The notes beneath the pieces were generated by a model. That model did not search any database, had not been told where the DNA came from, and was given only the letters and a program-made list of their open reading frames with translations. Of a stretch of DNA of 61,974 nucleotides, positions 16,820-25,198 are shown in pieces. Within the stretch, counting starts at the first letter, position 1, and every line of letters starts with the position of its first letter. The DNA is from Lachnospiraceae bacterium (GTDB taxonomy: Bacteria; Bacillota; Clostridia; Lachnospirales; Lachnospiraceae). The translations under genes were made by a program, and so were the position numbers. Where the stretch lies: NCBI GenBank assembly GCA_021199655.1, contig JAJQHQ010000024.1, positions 5,888 to 67,861 on the forward strand, given 5' to 3'.

Positions 16820-18016
16820 ATGAGTGAAGAAAAGAAAAGCTATTTTGTGTATATTGGAAGCTGGGAACATGATCGAAGCGGAAAGGAGCTTGGAATTCAT
16901 TCTTTTCAGTTTTCAGAGATGAGGGCAGAACTGATGGACAGCGTTTCACCGGACGTCTGTGTCGGCGCCATGTACATGGATCGCAGACGGAATGTCCTGT
17001 ACTGTGTGGATGAAGCAGAAAGCTGTCCGGGTATGAAAGATGGCAGCGGAGGAAGAGTACTGGCATATCAGGTGGATCAAAATACAGGCAGCCTGAAAAA
17101 GATCAGCGAGGTACCCGCATACGGAACCAGGACAAGCTTTGTGACAACAGATGCGGCAGGACAGTATCTGCTTGTTACAAACCATGGCGGCAAAAGAACC
17201 GTAATTCGCTCAGAACGATCAGAAAACGGAGAATATGACATTCGGCTGGAATATGATGAGACAAATATCGTGTTGTTTGCATTGGATGAAAATGGAGCAA
17301 TCGGCAAAGCCCTTGATATATACAGACATTCCGGCTGTGGAACAGAAAAGCCGGATCTGCAGGCACACCCTCATTGCGTCAGACAATCTCCGCTCGGAAA
17401 TCTGTTCTGTGTGTGCGATAAGGGCGCGGATGCGCTGTATTTCTACAGGATTGATCATGATAAGAACACCCTTGTTCCCTGCGGGAAATCACCATATCAA
17501 ATGCCGGCAAAATGTGCTCCGAGATATTGCGTATTCCATCCGGAGGAAAAATTCCTTTATATGAATTATGAAGGGCAAAATCGGATTTCCGTATTTCATT
17601 ATGAACTGGATGGCAGTATTCAGGAAATCCAGACCATTGATGTTCTCCGGGAGGATATGGAGTTTTCGTTTAAAGGCGGGAAACGTGTTGTTCAGTCTTC
17701 CGATATCTGTATTCATCCAAATGGGGAACTGCTTTACAATATTACCAGAGGATTGAATCGTATTGATTCTTATAGGATCAATCGGGAAAAAGGGACTCTT
17801 ACACATGAACAGACACTGGATCTTCCTGTAAAACAGGGCGGTATGGATACTATTCGCGGGTTTGCTCTTTCTTCAGATGCGAAATACCTTCTGGTAGGGG
17901 CATTAACAGAAGACAGGGTACTGGTACTTGACGTCGATGAAAATGGCAGAATCGGTGTTTCTGACCGATGCGAAGGATGGGATCTTTACCATCCGGCGGC
18001 TCTGGTGTGTTACTAA
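16820..18016 (+). CDS. Lactonase-family seven-bladed beta-propeller protein
   Basis: 398 residues. The start at 16820 is preceded by GGAGGAAAG. It has repeated propeller-blade features of the YkgB/Pgl-like lactonase family: YFVYIGSW at the N-terminus, blades ending in AYQVDQNTGSLKKI and SYRINREKGTLTHEQ, the conserved HPHCVRQSP (family HxH) and VFHPEEKFLYMNYE, and FALSSDAKYLLVG near the end. Relatives include 6-phosphogluconolactonases, but family members also act on other lactones. No phosphogluconate-pathway gene is near, so a lactone made during degradation of the island's substrate is more likely (inference). First gene of the redox operon, cytoplasmic. Confidence 0.8.
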   Translation: MSEEKKSYFVYIGSWEHDRSGKELGIHSFQFSEMRAELMDSVSPDVCVGAMYMDRRRNVLYCVDEAESCPGMKDGSGGRVLAYQVDQNTGSLKKISEVPAYGTRTSFVTTDAAGQYLLVTNHGGKRTVIRSERSENGEYDIRLEYDETNIVLFALDENGAIGKALDIYRHSGCGTEKPDLQAHPHCVRQSPLGNLFCVCDKGADALYFYRIDHDKNTLVPCGKSPYQMPAKCAPRYCVFHPEEKFLYMNYEGQNRISVFHYELDGSIQEIQTIDVLREDMEFSFKGGKRVVQSSDICIHPNGELLYNITRGLNRIDSYRINREKGTLTHEQTLDLPVKQGGMDTIRGFALSSDAKYLLVGALTEDRVLVLDVDENGRIGVSDRCEGWDLYHPAALVCY

Positions 18017-18055
18017 ATATCAAAATTACAATAAGAAGGAAGGGTGAGCAAATTT

Positions 18056-18805
18056 ATGGAACGAACAGAAAAGTACAGCCTGTTTTACAGCCCTGATGAT
18101 GGGAAACTGCACATTGGCGATGCGTCTACGGAAGAAAATGAAGCGCTTGTGGGCAGCATGGGTGAAGAAATCTACCAGTCGGAAAATTATCACGGAGAAG
18201 GGAAAATACTGACGCTTTCAGATTTCCATTTCCAGACGACGGCAGATATCGCCCTGATCGTACCGGACGGTTCTACTGTGATTCTGGAAGGAAAAAATGA
18301 ACTGAAGGTAATGAATGACAGGGAGCGTGCTAACGCGGCTGTTCTTTACAGCAATGGAAGTATGACGATCACCGGAGGAGCGGAAGCGGAATTGCGTTGT
18401 CTGGCAGAGACATCACAGGGACTGTGGAGCCGGTGCATCTGCGCAAGATTCGGTAATCTTACCATTGAAGGGGGAACGATTTACGCAATGGCGGGAAGTG
18501 CCGGAAAGTGTGGCGCTATTTACGCCGGAGGACGTTTTCGCGAGGTGCCGGATACGGGACGGATACGGATCTGCGGCGGTAAAATTATAGCCTCGGCGAA
18601 AACGAATGCCATACGCGCTTCAGCCGGAAAACTGTTTTTAGAACCTCCGAAGGATTTTTGCTCCGTAGTGAATAATGCCAGAGAGTACAGAGGAAGTTCA
18701 CTTCCATGGAACGGGGAAACGCTTACACAGGAAAAAATGGACGAACCGGTAATGATATCGTTTGAACCGGAGTCCGTGTTGTCAGGAACAGGGAGGACGA
18801 TATGA
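18056..18805 (+). CDS. Predicted cytosolic right-handed beta-helix protein
   Basis: 249 residues from ATG 18056; the GTG at 18044 sits almost on its own AGGAAGG and is less likely. Residues ~70-200 show regularly spaced hydrophobic strands and G-rich turns (ALIVPDGSTVILEG, GSMTITGGAEAELR, GNLTIEGGTIYAMAG, GRIRICGGKIIASAK), as in beta-helix carbohydrate-binding domains (DUF4353-like). Such proteins are usually secreted, but this one has no signal peptide. It is not an obvious enzyme; no catalytic motif is visible. Its stop overlaps the next start (ATGA). It may bind the substrate or be a scaffold of the redox complex (speculative). Confidence 0.65.
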   Translation: MERTEKYSLFYSPDDGKLHIGDASTEENEALVGSMGEEIYQSENYHGEGKILTLSDFHFQTTADIALIVPDGSTVILEGKNELKVMNDRERANAAVLYSNGSMTITGGAEAELRCLAETSQGLWSRCICARFGNLTIEGGTIYAMAGSAGKCGAIYAGGRFREVPDTGRIRICGGKIIASAKTNAIRASAGKLFLEPPKDFCSVVNNAREYRGSSLPWNGETLTQEKMDEPVMISFEPESVLSGTGRTI

Positions 18806-20700
18806 AAAAAAATGAAAAAAACAAAAACCGAATGGCTCCTGTGACGGAAGAACTGGAAATACCCAAAATGCAGGCACCGGAGAAGACCTTTTACAGTTGC
18901 GATGTTCTGGTGATCGGCTGCGGCTGGGCAGGTCTGAATGCCGCGGCAGCGGCCAGAAAGACGGGTGCAGATGTTCTTGTGGTGGATAAAGGCACTCCTG
19001 GCTATTCAGGTTTAAGCTCGTTTTCCTCTTCTCATCAGTGGTATGATGCGGAAATGGGAGATGATCTGCAGGCCTGCTTAGATGAAATGGTCATGGCGAA
19101 TGAATATCTTGCAAATATAGGCTGGTATAAGAAATGGGCGGAGCATTCTAAGGAGACATATCAGCGGCTGATGGATTGGGGGCTGCTTACGCAGTATCCG
19201 ACTGGCGCGGAATCGGGACACTGGGTGGATGGAGACTGGCGGCATGATGATCTGACCGGCTATCATGAAGAATTCCTGTATGCGGATCGCAGAAACCGCT
19301 GGGCAGAAGTACTGCGGGAAAATGATATTCCATGGGTTTCCCAGACGATGATCTATGATGTCATTGAGGAGGAAGGAAAGGTAGTCGGTGCGATAGGCTT
19401 TCATGTGCCGACGGCGACGGTGATCCGTTTTTCCGCTAAAGCGGTTGTGATGTGCATGGGCGGCGGATCCATTAAACCAGTGGGTTTCCCGACAAGCTGC
19501 GATACGTTTGACAGTGACTGGATCGGTTATCAACATGGACTTCCGATTGTCGGGAAAGAGTTTGATGATTTCCATTTTAGTGCTTCCTTTGCACCGGGAA
19601 ACGTGCTGACCTGCAATTCATGGACCTATCTGGAAAACATCTGGCTGACAGGAGGCGATATTTCGCAGGAAACTCTGTTGGGCAGAGCGCAGGGAGAAGC
19701 CAAAAACCTGATTTTGCCAAGGATTGAATCCGTGACCAGGGGACTGGCTGATTATGCCAGAACAGATATTCAGCCCGCTTCCGGGCGGGGAAAGAGCCGC
19801 TCAGGAAAATTTGAAGATCCAAGAAAAGGGAAATGGACAAGCGATCTTCCGAAAGGAGATACATACGGGGCTGCGGTTGGCATGCAGTTACATCTGGGGT
19901 GCGGGATTTTCTGCGGGATTGATGATCTGGAAGGAAAAACAGCACTGGAAGGACTTTGGGTTGCTGGAGACGGATGCAACGGATCCTGCGTGTCCGGAGG
20001 CTCTTATCTGGCAGCAACAGGATTTACTTCGAATTTCTGTTCCACGCAGGGTTACATTGCCGGAGAAGCGGCCGGAAAGTTTATTCAGGATCAGAGCCGC
20101 ACCGAGATTTCTTCGGGAGTCTGGGATACATATGAACATGAAATCCTTGCGCCGATGAAGAAAGAAAAGGGATTTCGTCCTTCCTGGGCCTGTGACCAGC
20201 TTCATTCGATTATGTCTCCCGGATGGGTGACGGTTGTAAAAACAGAGGAATCGCTGACTCATACATTGGGCCTGGTAAAGGAATTTCAGAAAAATGTACT
20301 GCCGCTTCTGAAAGCCGGCGATGCGCATGAGCTTCGGCTTTGCCATGAGGTAGAGCATAAAGCGCTTTGTGCAGAAATGAAGCTTCGGGCCAGCCTGGAG
20401 AGAAAGGAGAGCCGGGGATATCATTATCGTGCGGATTATCCGTACCGCAATGATGAGTATTTGTGTTACTTTACCATTACAAAAGATGGCGAGGATATGA
20501 GATTTGACCGGATAGAGCTAAAAGATGAGTGGAAAGGGGACCTGTCAGAGCCCTATGAGAAACGCTATCGGACCTTCCGCTTCCCCGGAGAGCAGCAGGC
20601 GCTGAATCTGCCGGAGGATGACACCATCCCTTCAAGCGGATGGAGCCCGACAAAAGCTTTTTCCATATCGCCTGAGCCAGAGAAAGGAGGACAGTCATGA
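18802..20700 (+). CDS. FAD-dependent oxidoreductase of the fumarate reductase/AprA family
   Basis: 632 residues. The FAD-binding Rossmann motif is VLVIGCGWAGLNAAAAA (~36-52) followed by an acidic strand end VVDKG. The mid-domain has MCMGGGSIKPVG, and the second FAD segment is ALEGLWVAGDGCNGSCVSGGSYL. The C-terminal helical domain shows ASLERKESRGYHYRADYPYR, conserved in SdhA/FrdA/AprA. No signal peptide, no TAT motif, no flavinylation partner. It overlaps the ferredoxin gene (ATGA), as aprA pairs with aprB. It is probably the substrate-handling subunit of a cytoplasmic redox complex. The substrate is unknown; alkene reduction or hydroxyl/keto chemistry are both possible. Confidence 0.85.
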   Translation: MKKNEKNKNRMAPVTEELEIPKMQAPEKTFYSCDVLVIGCGWAGLNAAAAARKTGADVLVVDKGTPGYSGLSSFSSSHQWYDAEMGDDLQACLDEMVMANEYLANIGWYKKWAEHSKETYQRLMDWGLLTQYPTGAESGHWVDGDWRHDDLTGYHEEFLYADRRNRWAEVLRENDIPWVSQTMIYDVIEEEGKVVGAIGFHVPTATVIRFSAKAVVMCMGGGSIKPVGFPTSCDTFDSDWIGYQHGLPIVGKEFDDFHFSASFAPGNVLTCNSWTYLENIWLTGGDISQETLLGRAQGEAKNLILPRIESVTRGLADYARTDIQPASGRGKSRSGKFEDPRKGKWTSDLPKGDTYGAAVGMQLHLGCGIFCGIDDLEGKTALEGLWVAGDGCNGSCVSGGSYLAATGFTSNFCSTQGYIAGEAAGKFIQDQSRTEISSGVWDTYEHEILAPMKKEKGFRPSWACDQLHSIMSPGWVTVVKTEESLTHTLGLVKEFQKNVLPLLKAGDAHELRLCHEVEHKALCAEMKLRASLERKESRGYHYRADYPYRNDEYLCYFTITKDGEDMRFDRIELKDEWKGDLSEPYEKRYRTFRFPGEQQALNLPEDDTIPSSGWSPTKAFSISPEPEKGGQS

Positions 20701-20918
20701 GTGTGATTCGCGTGGATTTGAACAAATGCATTGGGTGTCAGCGCTGTTATAAAATCTGTCCGATGGACGTATTCCGTTTTGATTATGTACGGCAGAAATC
20801 AGTAATTGCCTATCCGGAGAGCTGCCAGAGCTGCGGACAGTGTTATCTGAATTGCCCGGCTCATTCGCTTGGTTTCACGGATGGTGTTTATCAGCATCCG
20901 CTCAATGCCGGAAGATAG
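20697..20918 (+). CDS. Ferredoxin, two [4Fe-4S] clusters (AprB-like)
   Basis: 73 residues with two cluster motifs: CIGCQRCYKICP and CQSCGQCYLNCP, eight cysteines in total. The start overlaps the stop of the flavoprotein (ATGA) with AAAGGAGG upstream. Its layout as a small partner directly after an AprA-like flavoprotein suggests it passes electrons to or from that FAD. It is shorter than AprB of sulfate reducers, which has a C-terminal tail. Confidence 0.92.
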   Translation: MSVIRVDLNKCIGCQRCYKICPMDVFRFDYVRQKSVIAYPESCQSCGQCYLNCPAHSLGFTDGVYQHPLNAGR

Positions 20919-20934
20919 GATGGAGGATACCGTT

Positions 20935-21450
20935 ATGTCAAATGAACTGAAATTTACCGTAAATGGCCGGGAATACCTCTTTGAGACAGGTGGAAACAGG
21001 GCTGCTGCTTCGGAAACAGGACAGATTCCGGCGACAGAAACTTTGCGGGAGACGTTAAATAACCGTATTGAGGGTATTGATCTCAAAAGAAACTGCGATC
21101 GTGGGATCTGCGGCGGCTGCACTGTGCTCGTAGACCGAAGAGCCGTAAATGCCTGTTCCATTTTGACTGTTTCCTGCCAGGACGCTGATATTCTTACTCT
21201 GGAAGGATTGTCCCTTAAGGAATACAGGTTATATGAACTGTTTCGGGACAGCGGATATTTTGAACAGCATTCCGCCTATATCAGCATTCGCGCTCTTACA
21301 ATGATCTGTATCGCACAGTTTTATCAGAAAGAGAATCCTGCAGATTGTGATTTTGAGAAAGTATTAAGCGAATATGCCGGACAAGGACCCGGGACAGAAA
21401 AAATTCTCGAACTGATTCATCAGTACAGACAAATGGAAGGTGTGCTGTGA
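20935..21450 (+). CDS. [2Fe-2S] protein, xanthine-dehydrogenase small-subunit type, proximal cluster lost
   Basis: 171 residues; the start at 20935 has GGAGG 8 nt upstream. The N-terminal plant-ferredoxin-type domain binds one [2Fe-2S]: CDRGICGGC then TVLVDRRAVNAC. The C-terminal helical domain is still recognisable by position and length, but the cysteines that bind the second cluster in CoxS/XdhC-type subunits (CGFCTPG and CRCTGY) are gone; the sequence there reads EQHSAYISIRALTM and AGQGPGTE. In the family the second cluster faces the molybdopterin cofactor. Its loss fits the absence of a molybdopterin subunit in this operon. Confidence 0.85.
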   Translation: MSNELKFTVNGREYLFETGGNRAAASETGQIPATETLRETLNNRIEGIDLKRNCDRGICGGCTVLVDRRAVNACSILTVSCQDADILTLEGLSLKEYRLYELFRDSGYFEQHSAYISIRALTMICIAQFYQKENPADCDFEKVLSEYAGQGPGTEKILELIHQYRQMEGVL

Positions 21451-21472
21451 GGATATCGTATGGAGGGTGGAG

Positions 21473-23845
21473 ATGAAACAATTTGAATTTGAAAGAGTCA
21501 ATGACTACGAAACCGCGGAAAAATATATCCGGGAATCATCCGACAGCGTAACTGTTATTTCCGGTGGAACTGATTTTCTGAATACATGGAAGGATCAGAT
21601 TCTTCCGGATTATCCGGATCGGGTGATTCAGATTGATAAAACAGAACATGCGGATGAAATTGTAAAATCAGATGACGGATGGCAGATTGGTGCGGAAACC
21701 CGGCTTTCCACACTTGCGGAGCAGGAAGAAATTCCGGTACTCGCAAAAGCAGCATCGTCTGTTGCGACAGAGCAGATCCGGAATGTGGCGACAATTGCCG
21801 GAGACCTGTTTCAGGATGTTCATTGCCAATATTATCGTTATACGGATTTTATGGGAGGATGTGTTACCTGCAATCGAAAAGGCGGTGATTTTTGCTGTGC
21901 GATGCATGGCGAGAGTGAACAGCATTCTTTGTTCGGAGGAATGTATACACATGAATCCCCGTGCAGTCAGGCATGTCCGGCCGGTACAAACATACCCGCG
22001 TATGCAGAGGAAATCCGTAAGGGAAATATAAATCAGGCCGCCCGGATATTAATGGAAGCAAACCCGTTTCCAATGCTGCTCTCAAGAGTGTGTCCTCATC
22101 CCTGTGAAGGAAGGTGCAATCAGGGCAAATTTGGCGACAGCGTGAGCATTCATAATATGGAGCGTTTTCTGGGAGATTATATTCTGGAACACAGAGAAGA
22201 GTTTTATTGTGCGCCAACGCGGGAAAGCGGGAAAAAAGTGGCTGTTGTGGGCGCGGGTCCTTCCGGTTTAAGTGCGGCCTATTTCCTGCGGAAAGCCGGT
22301 CATGAGGTAACGGTATTTGAAAGAAAACCGGAGGCAGGGGGCGTCATGCGTTATGGAATTCCGCATTACCGTCTGCCGAAGCATTATCTGGATCAGGTGA
22401 TTGAAAGTCTGGAACAGATGGGAATTTGTTTTCGGATGAATATGCAGGCGGGGGTTGACTTTACGGTAGATGACCTTCTTTCGGAATATGATTCCGTCTG
22501 CCTTGGTACCGGCGCATGGAAACAACCAGTGCTGGGTATCGGACATGAAGAGGTTGCAGAGTTTGGTCTTAATTTCCTGACCGGAGTGAACAGTTTCCTC
22601 AGAAAAGAAATCAATGGACGGATTCTGGTGTGCGGCGGCGGAAATGTCGCAATGGACGCAGCATTGACGGCTGCCCGGCTGGGAGCGGATTCCGTGACTG
22701 TGATCTGTCTGGAGCAGGAATATGAGATGCCGGCTTCTGCGGAAGAGATTCAGCGCTGCCGGGAATCCGGGGTTGAGATCTGCTGCGGCTGGGGACTTCA
22801 GGAGATTCAGACAGATGCTGCCGGGAAGCCGCTGGGAATGCTTGCAAAAAAATGCCTTTCTGTCTATAATGAGGAACATCGCTTTTCTCCGCAGTATTCA
22901 GAAACAGAGAAAAAACTTTTTGCCGCGGATGCGATTGTTCTTGCTACCGGCCAGAGAGTGGATATTTCTTATCTCGGCGAGGATCTGATGAAAAAGCTTG
23001 CCAGTGCACGCGGACTGATTGATACGGACCTCACGACAGGAGCAACTCATCAGCCGGGGATTTTCGCCTGCGGAGATGTCGCTACGGGACCGAACATTGC
23101 CAGCCGTGCGGTAGCCGGAGGCAGGAAAGCGGCGGAGGCAATCTGTTCCTGGCTGGAACCGGACCGTATACAGACAAAGGAAGAAGATTCCTTTACCGGT
23201 TTCCGTACCGTTGATACAAATGGAATTGAGCTGGCAGATGCCTGCAAGGCTCCGGAATTGGAAATACAGAAAAGGACGCTGTATGATGAGGATTGCGCGA
23301 CACCGGATCGCGATTGGATATTGCGTGAAGCCTCCAGGTGTATGAACTGTGGTTGCTTTGCAGTGAATCATTCGGATCTGGCGCCTGTCCTGCTGCTTAT
23401 GCGTGCTGAATTTGTGACGACACAGCGAACGCTCAGCGCCAAAAAACTGTTAACTGTCCGGAAATCACCAAAGGATGTGCTGCGCAAAGGAGAATTGTTA
23501 AAAGAAATCCGGATTCCTGAGAATAGCTTTTCTCAGCTGTTTTTTGAAAAAACGGATCGCGGACAGCGGGAATTTTTCACATCTGTCAGCCTGGCGGCAG
23601 GACTTACCATTTTAAACGGATGTGTAGACTCTGCATGTTTTGTGTTTGGCGGGGTAGCCGGGATTCCTTACGAACCGACTGCAGTGGCGGAATATCTGCA
23701 TGGGCGCGTATTGGATTCAGATACCATCGAACATGCGGCAGATCTTGCAACTGCAGAAGCAAATGCATTTCCCGACAGCGAGGCGCGTCTGTGGGAGATG
23801 AAAGATTTACTGCGAAAGGTTCTGCGAAACGCAGGGAAATGCTGA
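21473..23845 (+). CDS. CoxM-type FAD protein with an inserted GltD-like NAD(P)H oxidoreductase
   Basis: 790 residues from ATG 21473 (GGAGG 6 nt upstream). Residues 1-~155 are the FAD-binding part of molybdopterin-dehydrogenase medium subunits (VISGGTDFLNTWKD, QIRNVATIAGDLFQD), with cysteines in HCQYYRY, GGCVTCNRKGGDFCC. Residues ~160-620 are a complete glutamate-synthase small-chain-like module: Fer4_20 cysteines (CSQACPAG, CPHPCEGRC), first dinucleotide motif VGAGPSGLSAA, second GGGNVAMDAA, and GIFACGDVATGP. After CMNCGCFAVNHSDLAPVL (~623-640) the CoxM C-terminal domain resumes to the end. The insertion lies where 4-hydroxybenzoyl-CoA reductase beta subunits carry an iron-sulfur loop. It probably connects NAD(P)H to the redox complex. 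Confidence 0.85.
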   Translation: MKQFEFERVNDYETAEKYIRESSDSVTVISGGTDFLNTWKDQILPDYPDRVIQIDKTEHADEIVKSDDGWQIGAETRLSTLAEQEEIPVLAKAASSVATEQIRNVATIAGDLFQDVHCQYYRYTDFMGGCVTCNRKGGDFCCAMHGESEQHSLFGGMYTHESPCSQACPAGTNIPAYAEEIRKGNINQAARILMEANPFPMLLSRVCPHPCEGRCNQGKFGDSVSIHNMERFLGDYILEHREEFYCAPTRESGKKVAVVGAGPSGLSAAYFLRKAGHEVTVFERKPEAGGVMRYGIPHYRLPKHYLDQVIESLEQMGICFRMNMQAGVDFTVDDLLSEYDSVCLGTGAWKQPVLGIGHEEVAEFGLNFLTGVNSFLRKEINGRILVCGGGNVAMDAALTAARLGADSVTVICLEQEYEMPASAEEIQRCRESGVEICCGWGLQEIQTDAAGKPLGMLAKKCLSVYNEEHRFSPQYSETEKKLFAADAIVLATGQRVDISYLGEDLMKKLASARGLIDTDLTTGATHQPGIFACGDVATGPNIASRAVAGGRKAAEAICSWLEPDRIQTKEEDSFTGFRTVDTNGIELADACKAPELEIQKRTLYDEDCATPDRDWILREASRCMNCGCFAVNHSDLAPVLLLMRAEFVTTQRTLSAKKLLTVRKSPKDVLRKGELLKEIRIPENSFSQLFFEKTDRGQREFFTSVSLAAGLTILNGCVDSACFVFGGVAGIPYEPTAVAEYLHGRVLDSDTIEHAADLATAEANAFPDSEARLWEMKDLLRKVLRNAGKC

Positions 23846-23918
23846 TTTTCCGGGGACTTTCGTATGGCGAAACAGAAACCTGTATAACTGAGTTTAATAT
23901 TAAGGAAAGAACAGGATT

Positions 23919-24764
23919 ATGAAAATAAAAGAAATCATTCAGAAGCTGGAGGCATTTCATCCTCCGCTTGAAGAAACAATGACCTGTGATCTGGTAAAAA
24001 TCGGAGATGCATCCAGAGAATGCACGGGAATTGTTGTGACCTGCTTTGCGTCAACAGATGTGATCCGAAAGGCTGCCAAAGAGAAAGCGAACCTTATCAT
24101 TTGCCATGAACCGCTTTTTTACAGCCATGAGGATACAACAGACTGGCTGGAAGGCAATCCGGTCTATGAAGAAAAGAAAAAACTTCTGGAAGAAAACCAG
24201 ATTGTCGTCTACAGAGATCATGATCATATCCATGGAGGGCATGGAGGTCAAAATACCGATGGAATTTTCTATGGAATCATGAAAGAGCTTGGTTGGGAGG
24301 ACTATTGTATAGAGGATAAGAAGAAGCCATTGCTTTACGAAATTCCGCAGACAACTGTTCCGGAGCTCGCCAGGTTCCTGATGGAAAAACTGAATCTTTC
24401 CGGAATGCGTGTGGTTGGAAGCCATGATACGATAGTACGCAGAGTCTTTTTCTGTGAACATGTGCAGGGAGCAAGACCATTTGGAAACGGGACGGAAATT
24501 CCGGATAATGAGGCTATCAAAAAGGTCTGCAGGGAGAAGGTGGATGTGCTGATCCCATTTGAAATCATTGACTGGACACTCAGCGCTTACATCCGTGATT
24601 CCTGTATGGAAAATATGCCTAAGACGATTCTGGAAATGGGACATTTTAATGTGGAAGAGCTTGGAATGCGTTATATGCTTCAATATCTGCCGCAGGTGAT
24701 CGGTACAGAGATTCCTGTGAAATATATACAGTCGGGTGACAGTTTTTCATACATTACAAAATAA
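23919..24764 (+). CDS. NIF3/DUF34-family metal-binding protein
   Basis: 281 residues. Metal-site features of the NIF3 family are visible: LIICHEPLFY near residue 60, RDHDHIHGGHGG near 100, and a C-terminal EMGHFNVEELGMRY. The family builds a dinuclear metal centre in a toroidal hexamer; proposed roles include GTP cyclohydrolase-like hydrolysis, but function is unsettled. It is the last gene of the redox operon, 73 bp after the flavoprotein fusion, with a terminator behind it. It differs from housekeeping NIF3 proteins by its place in a catabolic operon; a hydrolase acting on the pathway intermediate is possible. Confidence 0.8.
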   Translation: MKIKEIIQKLEAFHPPLEETMTCDLVKIGDASRECTGIVVTCFASTDVIRKAAKEKANLIICHEPLFYSHEDTTDWLEGNPVYEEKKKLLEENQIVVYRDHDHIHGGHGGQNTDGIFYGIMKELGWEDYCIEDKKKPLLYEIPQTTVPELARFLMEKLNLSGMRVVGSHDTIVRRVFFCEHVQGARPFGNGTEIPDNEAIKKVCREKVDVLIPFEIIDWTLSAYIRDSCMENMPKTILEMGHFNVEELGMRYMLQYLPQVIGTEIPVKYIQSGDSFSYITK

Positions 24765-24774
24765 GATTCAGTTC

Positions 24775-24807
24775 AAAGCAGCAGGCGATATACAGTCTGC
24801 TGTTTTG
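24775..24807 (+). terminator. Terminator of the redox operon
   Basis: CAGCAG / CTGCTG stem with flanking A and T runs (AAAG...TTTT) just after the NIF3 gene. Confidence 0.6.
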
Positions 24808-25025
24808 AGTAGTATGATTTTATTATTTCCCTTGTCAGCAACGAAACAGCGTCGTATGAAATCATAAGAGAACACAATGTTCTGATTTTGCTTTGCAAAA
24901 GAAAAATTGCAACTGGGCGGAGTTTTTGATGTAGAGATGACGGTTAATCCGGGAGATATGAGTATGTATGTTCAGAAAGCCATGATAATGAATAATGTCG
25001 ATAAGGATAAGAAATAGAGCCAGCA
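24808..25025 (+). other. Degenerate intergenic scar with a short open fragment
   Basis: No intact gene. A 44-codon open stretch ending at TAG 25017 reads GVFDVEMTVNPGDMSMYVQ; it has no proper start and I do not recognise it. It lies directly before the recombinase fragment, so it is probably debris of the same element. Confidence 0.4.
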
Positions 25026-25140
25026 TTGAAGAAGATTGTGAAGCAGATGAATGCGGATGGCATTTCTTTCGATGAGATCACTCAGCACACCCTTCGTCAC
25101 ACTTTTGCCACAAGGGGGCTGGAAAACGGAATTCCTGTCG
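25026..25140 (+). pseudogene. Tyrosine recombinase (integrase) C-terminal fragment
   Basis: The frame reads LKKIVKQMNADGISFDEIT, then HTLRHTFATRGLENGIPV. HTLRHTFATR is the box II HxxR of phage/ICE-type tyrosine recombinases. The rest of the catalytic domain, including the LGH box and the nucleophilic tyrosine, is missing; the frame goes into unrelated sequence with a large hairpin. About 40 of ~380 codons remain. With the TraG fragment at 4.1 kb it marks the other side of the catabolic island. Confidence 0.75.
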
Positions 25141-25165
25141 CGGCCGTGCGCATCAAAGCCAAAGT

Positions 25166-25198
25166 GAAGGCCCCGGTAGGGGAGCTACCGGGGCCTTC
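25166..25198. repeat. Perfect 14-bp inverted repeat
   Basis: GAAGGCCCCGGTAG / CTACCGGGGCCTTC with a 5-bp loop. No T-run follows on either strand, so it is not a standard terminator. It lies at the break point of the recombinase fragment. The next ~170 bp to 25368 are AT-rich with no gene. Confidence 0.7.
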
